Shown: positions 58,066 to 64,000 of the stretch, piece after piece
Layout of the letters: each line of letters opens with the position of its first letter
Numbering within the stretch: the stretch's first letter is position 1
Origin: Sinonovacula constricta
Taxonomy: Eukaryota > Mollusca > Bivalvia > Cardiida > Solecurtidae
Length of the DNA: 64,000 bases
Reading direction: 5' to 3'
Assembly: GCA_007844125.1 (NCBI GenBank)
Contig: CM017564.1
Span: 16,418,362-16,482,361, forward strand
Translations under genes and position numbers: made by a program
The notes under the pieces: generated by a model
The model's input: only the letters and a program-made list of their open reading frames with translations
The model's database searches: none
Told to the model about the DNA's origin: nothing

Positions 58066-58100
58066 CGCCGCCCCCTCACTCAGAGTCAAAAGAGGGGGCG
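58056..58100 (+). promoter_or_regulatory. -1 programmed ribosomal frameshift signal between gag and pol
   Basis: In the gag frame the sequence reads CG T TTA AAC TAA. The heptamer TTTAAAC (58056-58062) is of the X XXY YYZ slippery class and lies immediately before the stop. After a 6-nt spacer, a perfect 9-bp stem follows: CGCCCCCTC (58069-58077) pairs with GAGGGGGCG (58092-58100), with a 14-nt loop. The pol frame is exactly -1 relative to gag. It is open from the heptamer through to its first ATG at 58122, so slippage gives a continuous Gag-Pol. Confidence 0.85.
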
Positions 58101-58121
58101 TTCTTTAAAGGAGCCGTTAAG

Positions 58122-61100
58122 ATGAATTTTAACGAAGACCCCACTTCATGCTTGATAAAGATTTGTCATACACACAAAATTAGAGCTTTAGTTGACACGG
58201 GCGCGGGCGTGTCGTTAATAAGTAAGCGTATCTTTGATCAGTTAAAACAAAAACCAAGACTTAGGGAATCACATGTGACATTACAATCAGTTAGCGGCAG
58301 TACTCTAAACGTTTTAGGTATAGCTTTATTTGACTTCACGATAGGAAAAAGTAAACTCAAACACGAATTTGTAGTAGTCAAAAATATTAACAGAAACTGT
58401 ATTTTGGGTAGAGACTTCTTGAGAAAATTTGATGCTCGGATTTATTATGATCTCAAACGCATTCGCATAAGACAAGAATATATACCACTACAAAGTGACA
58501 TACACATAGCATCACTCGTACGCCCAGGGAAAGACATAGTCATAAAACCATACACCTCAGTCATGACAATAGGCCATGTGAAAACACACGACCTTATACC
58601 GCCGGGTGAGTATCAATTGAGACAATTAGGAGACATAAACGACGAGCCAGGGCTCACAATCAACGACAGTTTAGTTACCATTAAAAACCACCGCAATATA
58701 CCCATTATGTTGGTCAATGACACGGGAAAAACGATAAAAATAAGAAAGAAAACAATCATCGCAAAAGTTACTCCCATTAACGATATAAATTTGGTTACCT
58801 CCCGTGATAAGTTAAAGGGACAGTTCAAAACAGGACAAAATTTGGAATTTAAATATGACAAGAAATACGAACACCTACTTAGACCGTTACTATCTAAATA
58901 CAGAGACGTTTTTACTAATGACTTGACGGAAGTGACACAAACAAAAACACTCACTTTCTCAGTAGACACCGGAGACCACCCTCCGATTAAACAACGTCCA
59001 TACCCCACACCCATGAAACATAGACCTATTATTGATAAGGCTATTGACGAGATGCTTCAGGCAAAAATCATTGAACCCTCTTCTTCACCCTGGAACTTCC
59101 CCGTTGTATTAGTAAAGAAACCAGACAATAGTTTTAGATTCTGTGTAGATTTAAGAAAGTTGAACAAAATAATTAAGGATGACTCTTGGCCGCTTCCTCG
59201 AATTGATGAGATACTACCTCTGTTAGGCAGTTCAAAATTCTTTTCAACACTTGATATGGCGAGTGGATATCATGCGGTGCCGGTAGCACCAGATAGTAAG
59301 GAAAAATTAAGCTTTTCATGCCCCGGAAAAGGTGCTTATAGGTTTAACTCAATGCCGTTTGGAGTTAAAAGCGCTGGTTCTTGTTACCAGAGATTAATGA
59401 GCATTGTGCTAAAAGGTTTAGAACATGCATGTCTAGCGTATCTTGATGACATCATCATCCTAGGACAGACCGTAACCGAACACATAGGGAATCTAGAAGC
59501 TGTTCTACAGCGACTTAGGGAACACAATATCAAAGCAAAACCAAGCAAATGCAAATTCCTACTTGAAGAAACGCGTTATCTAGGTTTCATTATCAGTGGA
59601 AAAGGTTATCGTCCAGACCCCGAGAAGGTCGCAGCAATTAAGAAAGTACCACCCCCTCAAACAGTTAAGGAAACCCGTTCGTTTATCGGTATGGCTGGGT
59701 TCTACCGACGAATGATCCCAAACTTTTCTGGTATAGCCGAACCCCTCATACAACTCACAAAGAAATATGCTAGGTTTAATTGGACGGACGAATGTCAAAA
59801 ATCGTTCGAGAATCTGAAAGAGGGACTCACTGCAATTCCAATGCTAGGATACCCCGATCGAAACAAAGGTTACAGATTATATACTGATGCGTCTGCCACT
59901 TCCATTGGCGCTGTTCTTTGCCAAGAATGTGATTCTGAGGAAAGTATTGTCCCGGGGATACCGAATGAACGTCCTATCCATTTTCTATTACACAAATTAA
60001 GTCCAACAATGCAGAAAATGTCAGTAATTGAACGTGAGGCATTCGCACTAAAATTTGCCTTAGATAAATTTCAGATATATGTTCAAGAGTCCCATGTCAC
60101 ATGCTTCGTTGATCACCAACCTCTCAGATATTTACTAACAGCAAATCTTACAAACAAAAAGTTGCAGAGCTATGCTTTGTCCATTTCTGGGTATAATGTT
60201 ACAATAGAATACATAAGCGGGAAAAAGAATAGAGTAGCTGACATGTTATCTAGATGTAGGCACGAAGATAACGACGAACCGGTACATGAGTATACCGTAC
60301 CGGGGTACATGGAAGTAGGTAAACATGCATACGAGGTCAAACCGCCCGAAAACGATGTAGAAAATCGTGAGGTTAACGTAGTAAATCTAAATGCAATAAG
60401 ACCCACCAAGGATGCATACAGCCCCGATAGTACACCAGAAATCACAACCACACCAGAATATTTTGACGCCCAGATAGACATGAAAACAGAACAGATGAAT
60501 GATGAAAAGTGCATGAATATCATCACCCAATTAAAGAACAATGTTGAGACTAGTCAATTGCAGAAATATATACTTGTCGATGAATTGTTATACTACTTGA
60601 GTGACAGAGACGAAGACCCGATACTACGGTTATACATACCTGACCAGTTAAGCAACCGACTCATAACCGAATACCATGACAACCTATCACACGTAGGTTT
60701 AGACAAGTGCTACGATGCAATGAGGCGTAAATACTTCTTTCCAAATATGTATAGACAGATTTACAAACATGTAAATCGTTGCATAATCTGTGCTAGCCGT
60801 GCCAGGTCAAACGTTAAGATACCTGTACAAGACACTAGGATATCACACTCTAGTGGCATAACATGGTCTGTAGATACATCGGGACCATATAGACAGAGTA
60901 CGTCTGGGAACCGATACCTCATTACGTTTGTAGACGAAAGTACTAAATGGTGCGAGTCTTTTCCGGTTAGAAATAAAACGGCCGAAATCGTTGCAAACCT
61001 GTTCTTGGACGAGATAATCCCAAGATTTTCAATACCATACCAGATACGATCTGATAACGGAACAGAATATTGTAATGCCATTATAAGTCACATTTGTAAG

Positions 61101-62000
61101 GAACTCAATATTGCCCATATCACCACGAGCCCATATAACCCACGGGCGAATGGACAAGTTGAACGTATAAATCGTACGCTGAACAACATGATATCTAAGT
61201 ACGTAAATGATGGGGATGTAAATTGGGATTTACAAATTAACGCATGTCTAACCGCAATACGTTGCACACCTTCTGAGTCGACAGGGTATAGTCCGTTCTA
61301 TTTAATGTATGGTCGTGACCCCGTATTATCGCTGGATACATTACTTACCCCGCGACGAAAATATATGGGAGAAGATCTTTCTAAGATATACATAGAGAAC
61401 TTACACAGGGCCATGACTCATGCTCAACGTAACATGCGAAAGGCGCGAAACACACGGAATCGATATGCAAATCAAGATACCCGTGAACCAAAATTAGAGA
61501 TAGGACAAGCCGTTATGCTTAAAAATAACGCACGTACAGACAAATTAGACACACACTATAAAGCAAATTTCAGAATAATAGAACAATTGTCACCGGTCAC
61601 GTTTAAGATAAAAAATGTAGTTGACGGCAGCACACAAACTGTTCACGCCCGAAATCTTAAAGCGATCGACATAGACAACTGGGAAATCCCCAAAGACAGG
61701 CTTCCATCTGATAATCGAAGAAGGAAGGCCACTTACGTAGTACCACCCGAGGACGACGCTACGACGGATAGCGATGACGACGGGATGACACAAATACGTC
61801 ACCGCCGTATAAATGAACGAAGTGACTCTTCTGATAGTGAAGAAAACATTCCGCTAGCAGAATTGAAACGAAAATACCGACGCCAACGAGACCGACTGAA
61901 TACCACGACGAACAACGGTATAGCAGATATGGACATTGGGCAGATATCTTACATCCCAATAACCAGGGGAGCCCTTCCATACCTGGAGACAGCCGTGTAG
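58122..62000 (+). CDS. pol: Pol of element 2 (1292 aa from its first ATG; PR-RT-RH-INT)
   Basis: Replication and integration polyprotein in canonical Ty3/gypsy order. The aspartic protease has DTGA at 25-28. RT has FRFCVDLRKLN and the active site YLDD at 440-443. RNase H starts with LYTDASATSIG (Asp 589). The integrase zinc module (HxxxxH...CIICA) is followed by the core D918, D978, E1014 (D-59-D-35-E) and a C-terminal region with a GPY/F-like segment. The acidic, Ser/Asp-rich tail is followed by basic RRQRDR-type residues. The frame is open upstream of the annotated ATG back to the slippery site, so the true product is probably a Gag-Pol fusion and the ATG at 58122 need not be used. No stop or shift in the enzymatic domains. 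Confidence 0.95.
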   Translation: MNFNEDPTSCLIKICHTHKIRALVDTGAGVSLISKRIFDQLKQKPRLRESHVTLQSVSGSTLNVLGIALFDFTIGKSKLKHEFVVVKNINRNCILGRDFLRKFDARIYYDLKRIRIRQEYIPLQSDIHIASLVRPGKDIVIKPYTSVMTIGHVKTHDLIPPGEYQLRQLGDINDEPGLTINDSLVTIKNHRNIPIMLVNDTGKTIKIRKKTIIAKVTPINDINLVTSRDKLKGQFKTGQNLEFKYDKKYEHLLRPLLSKYRDVFTNDLTEVTQTKTLTFSVDTGDHPPIKQRPYPTPMKHRPIIDKAIDEMLQAKIIEPSSSPWNFPVVLVKKPDNSFRFCVDLRKLNKIIKDDSWPLPRIDEILPLLGSSKFFSTLDMASGYHAVPVAPDSKEKLSFSCPGKGAYRFNSMPFGVKSAGSCYQRLMSIVLKGLEHACLAYLDDIIILGQTVTEHIGNLEAVLQRLREHNIKAKPSKCKFLLEETRYLGFIISGKGYRPDPEKVAAIKKVPPPQTVKETRSFIGMAGFYRRMIPNFSGIAEPLIQLTKKYARFNWTDECQKSFENLKEGLTAIPMLGYPDRNKGYRLYTDASATSIGAVLCQECDSEESIVPGIPNERPIHFLLHKLSPTMQKMSVIEREAFALKFALDKFQIYVQESHVTCFVDHQPLRYLLTANLTNKKLQSYALSISGYNVTIEYISGKKNRVADMLSRCRHEDNDEPVHEYTVPGYMEVGKHAYEVKPPENDVENREVNVVNLNAIRPTKDAYSPDSTPEITTTPEYFDAQIDMKTEQMNDEKCMNIITQLKNNVETSQLQKYILVDELLYYLSDRDEDPILRLYIPDQLSNRLITEYHDNLSHVGLDKCYDAMRRKYFFPNMYRQIYKHVNRCIICASRARSNVKIPVQDTRISHSSGITWSVDTSGPYRQSTSGNRYLITFVDESTKWCESFPVRNKTAEIVANLFLDEIIPRFSIPYQIRSDNGTEYCNAIISHICKELNIAHITTSPYNPRANGQVERINRTLNNMISKYVNDGDVNWDLQINACLTAIRCTPSESTGYSPFYLMYGRDPVLSLDTLLTPRRKYMGEDLSKIYIENLHRAMTHAQRNMRKARNTRNRYANQDTREPKLEIGQAVMLKNNARTDKLDTHYKANFRIIEQLSPVTFKIKNVVDGSTQTVHARNLKAIDIDNWEIPKDRLPSDNRRRKATYVVPPEDDATTDSDDDGMTQIRHRRINERSDSSDSEENIPLAELKRKYRRQRDRLNTTTNNGIADMDIGQISYIPITRGALPYLETAV

Positions 62001-62009
62001 TGATTGTAT

Positions 62010-62031
62010 GTTGTATTAACTCCATTTCCAG
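62010..62031 (+). promoter_or_regulatory. Candidate 3' splice site for the third frame of element 2
   Basis: A branch-like TTAAC and pyrimidine-rich CTCCATTTCCAG end exactly at the ATG of the third frame (62032), just after the pol stop. An in-frame TAA lies directly upstream of the ATG, so the frame cannot be read through from pol. Confidence 0.6.
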
Positions 62032-63060
62032 ATGCCAGAAACGCTCGAGTTTGGAGAGCTGGTATTTACTATTTACCGAACATTCAATATTCCTATTATT
62101 CACCAAAATACCTCAACCAATCCTCAAGTATCCACCACTACGGCCGCGAAATATAATTTAGAAACAGATGGGTTAGCGATTAACAAGGGAAATACCAAAT
62201 ATATATTACTCAACGATGAAGAAATCGAGTACTGCTCGCAGACGTCCTTTTGTCACATACCAAAACCAATGTACTCGGTAGAATTAAACGATGCATGCAT
62301 AGTACATTTATTCCTCGATAATAAAAGTAAAATACAAACAAGTTGCAATAAACTCGCGACGACGAACGCCCAACTACCTTCAGCAATATACATTACTAAC
62401 GGAATATGGGCATTAACCTCTGTACAGCCATTACGACTGTCGATAAAGTGTAAGGAAGTACACGGTTTAGAAACTTCATCTATCGTTACTAAAATACCTT
62501 TTGATATAGTTAAATTACGAACGGCCTGCAGCGCCGATAATGAGTATATTTACCTGCCAGCTTCGTACGATGATCACCTAACAAGCGATATCACAGATGA
62601 TTTGTTATCAGCTATCAAAATCTCCTTGAATATTTCAAGCGTGAATATGTGGAAAGACTTTACAGCTAGGATAAAACACTATAATCATACCCTCATCCCG
62701 CGGAAGTTAAGGGAGTTAGAATACATACCCATGAATTCACTGATAGAGGAAATCATGCATACAAACACGGATGAAAGGCCAACTAGACACTGGTCGGTCT
62801 ATACCGCTTTAATTGGACTTGTTATCTCGGTCGCAATTGGTATAGGCGTTTACATTTATTGCTTAAGGAAAAGGTACAAATCAGTAGAGAGGCTGTGTTG
62901 TTTTAGGGAGCCTAGGTCGGGAAAGGACACTGATTTGTCTGTGGTAGGCTTGAAAGCCTCGGCGCCAAGCCTGAGCCCGCCCACAAGCACCGTGGGGCTA
63001 CAGAAAGAGGAGGTCGAATATATCGCTTTATATCCGACATTGTCAAAACCTATTGTTTAG
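62032..63060 (+). CDS. Envelope-like membrane protein of element 2 (342 aa)
   Basis: Third large frame, starting at a splice-acceptor ATG. It has paired Cys residues (about 65-105, 145 and 165), several N-glycosylation sequons (NTS, NIS, NHT) and a strong membrane segment of about 22 residues (VYTALIGLVISVAIGIGVYI, about 257-279). A Lys/Arg stop-transfer and a cytoplasmic tail of about 60 residues follow. The Cys pattern with IWALTSVQPLRLSIKC resembles the membrane-proximal part of the fusion-type envelope proteins of insect errantiviruses. It is shorter than a usual envelope protein and has no signal peptide at its own N-terminus. It may therefore be N-terminally reduced or need a spliced leader. 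Envelope identity is an inference from layout and topology. Confidence 0.65.
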   Translation: MPETLEFGELVFTIYRTFNIPIIHQNTSTNPQVSTTTAAKYNLETDGLAINKGNTKYILLNDEEIEYCSQTSFCHIPKPMYSVELNDACIVHLFLDNKSKIQTSCNKLATTNAQLPSAIYITNGIWALTSVQPLRLSIKCKEVHGLETSSIVTKIPFDIVKLRTACSADNEYIYLPASYDDHLTSDITDDLLSAIKISLNISSVNMWKDFTARIKHYNHTLIPRKLRELEYIPMNSLIEEIMHTNTDERPTRHWSVYTALIGLVISVAIGIGVYIYCLRKRYKSVERLCCFREPRSGKDTDLSVVGLKASAPSLSPPTSTVGLQKEEVEYIALYPTLSKPIV

Positions 63061-63444
63061 ATTAATTGGATAACCTCCTCAGAACATTATTGTAATAATG
63101 TTGTAAGATGATTGTAAATTGTGAAGATATATCCCTTGATCTTTTACTGTAAACGCAGCTTAGCGTAGGGATATTACAATGAATATATATTTGTGTACAT
63201 ACCTATAAGATGTATTGGTGTTATATACATATTACTGCCGTATAATTTTATTGTTTATGTTTCATATCCAAATGACATGGGACCCCGCGGATGTGACAAC
63301 TGATGTATCACACGTGTATTCGAAAACAACATGTGGGTGATGTCACATATCGGTATTAATGAACGGTAAAACCGCGGATGAACTCCAAAGTGTACATAAA
63401 ATGTGAATAATTTGTTTATGTTTTAATGAATACGAACATACGTA
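63061..63444. other. Noncoding spacer in element 2 3' region
   Basis: AT-rich, no LTR start or polypurine tract recognised. Part may be 3' untranslated sequence of the element. Confidence 0.4.
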
Positions 63445-63723
63445 ATGATCAACTTCCGAGACGACATCTCTACGCAGATACGACGGACGACCATTAGACG
63501 AACGACAGGAGAAGAGGAATCACACAACACCACGAGACGACCGACGCAGAAGGGTCTACATCCTTACACCAGGAGTGCACGCCTGTGTGGACATTTTGTT
63601 AAACCAACCGTGACGGATTCTCGACTCCTGCTATTTATCACATTATTTATGTTTATTATATTGATATCAGTAGTTTTATGCTATAATCAAATGTTTAGTA
63701 CACCTTTGTGTCGATATTGCTGA
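63445..63723 (+). CDS. Small basic single-pass membrane protein, fourth frame (92 aa)
   Basis: Starts at ATG 63445, stops at 63721-63723. Residues 1-58 are Arg/Thr-rich and hydrophilic (RRTTIRRTTGEE). They are followed by one hydrophobic span (LLLFITLFMFIILISVVLCY, about 60-79) and a short Cys-containing end. Predicted type II or tail-anchored. Local base use is richer in CGA/ACG than the AT-rich flanks, which supports coding. It lies 3' of the envelope-like frame and before any recognisable LTR, so it may be an accessory gene of element 2. It could also be host flank or chance. No homologue known to me. Confidence 0.4.
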   Translation: MINFRDDISTQIRRTTIRRTTGEEESHNTTRRPTQKGLHPYTRSARLCGHFVKPTVTDSRLLLFITLFMFIILISVVLCYNQMFSTPLCRYC

Positions 63724-64000
63724 GTTTGTATGTTAAATGAGTTAAATATACCCGACTTAGCGAACTAACGTAGGTTAGGTGACAGTTTTATGACATAGAA
63801 ACGATGTCGCGAGAGATAATTGACATCCTCGACCATAAAACACTTGGGATTTTATTATCCTACACATTCCATTAGGTCAATGGGGCTTAGAATGGAAACG
63901 ATTGATATACAGATCAAATACCCAGTATGGTTAAAGGGGAAGTCAGTTGAAAATTTGTAATAATTTGTATTTAGACTTAGCTTGTTAATATTTTAGAAAA
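63724..64000. other. Window end, nothing recognised
   Basis: No match to 55330-57190 was found by eye, so the 3' LTR of element 2 is presumably beyond the window. Confidence 0.4.

Noticed and set aside
55330..64000. LTR pair for element 2
   Set aside because: I compared 55330-57190 with 63060-64000 by eye and found no shared block, so no LTR was annotated.

Overview
The window looks like nuclear DNA from a mollusc, most probably a bivalve. It is AT-rich and intron-containing. It carries tandemly arranged dispersed repeats with AAGGTCA/TGACCTTG blocks and repeats starting with a CCCCTTCGAAGAAG-type motif, both of which I associate with bivalve genomes. It also holds at least two nearly complete Ty3/gypsy-type retroelements. 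The species cannot be read from the sequence alone.

Host genes are sparse. From left to right: a probable last exon of an unidentified minus-strand gene (4090-4220); three exons of a MORN2-like gene (5898-7991, plus); a two-exon nanos gene (35540-36833, plus); the last exon of a cathepsin L-type protease (39968-40155, minus); a minus-strand exon of an unidentified protein (51361 to 44740) that is split by a young retrotransposon; and a possible further minus exon (53225-53405).

The rest is repeats. A 34-bp minisatellite (9078-11400) runs into a 100-N assembly gap. The gap directly abuts a palindrome of about 13 kb (11501-24510). Its outer arms are about 2.6 kb of near-identical unique sequence with decayed reading frames. 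Its inner halves are head-to-head arrays of a 102-bp satellite. The same satellite recurs at 40856-41945 in the cathepsin intron and, degenerate, at 52745-53150, where it again forms an inverted pair. Dispersed nuclear-receptor-motif repeats fill 24511-25290 and 27901-30640. Several MITEs lie at 53491-55279.

Retroelement 1 (45129-51086) is complete and young. Its LTRs are 727 and 724 bp, differing by one base and one 3-bp indel. It has a 5-bp target duplication, a primer site matching tRNA-Pro, and one intact 1460-codon gag-pol frame. The pol order is protease-integrase-RT-RNase H, with integrase in front of RT as in Ty1/copia, although RT and integrase are Ty3/gypsy-like (the Gmr1-type arrangement).

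Retroelement 2 (about 56.2 kb to beyond the window end) has gag with two zinc knuckles and pol in the canonical PR-RT-RH-INT order. It also has an envelope-like membrane ORF behind a good splice acceptor, and a fourth small membrane ORF. Gag and pol are joined by what looks like a textbook -1 frameshift signal: a T TTA AAC heptamer directly before the gag stop, then 6 nt, then a 9-bp GC-rich hairpin. Its 3' LTR is not in the window, so its LTRs could not be defined.
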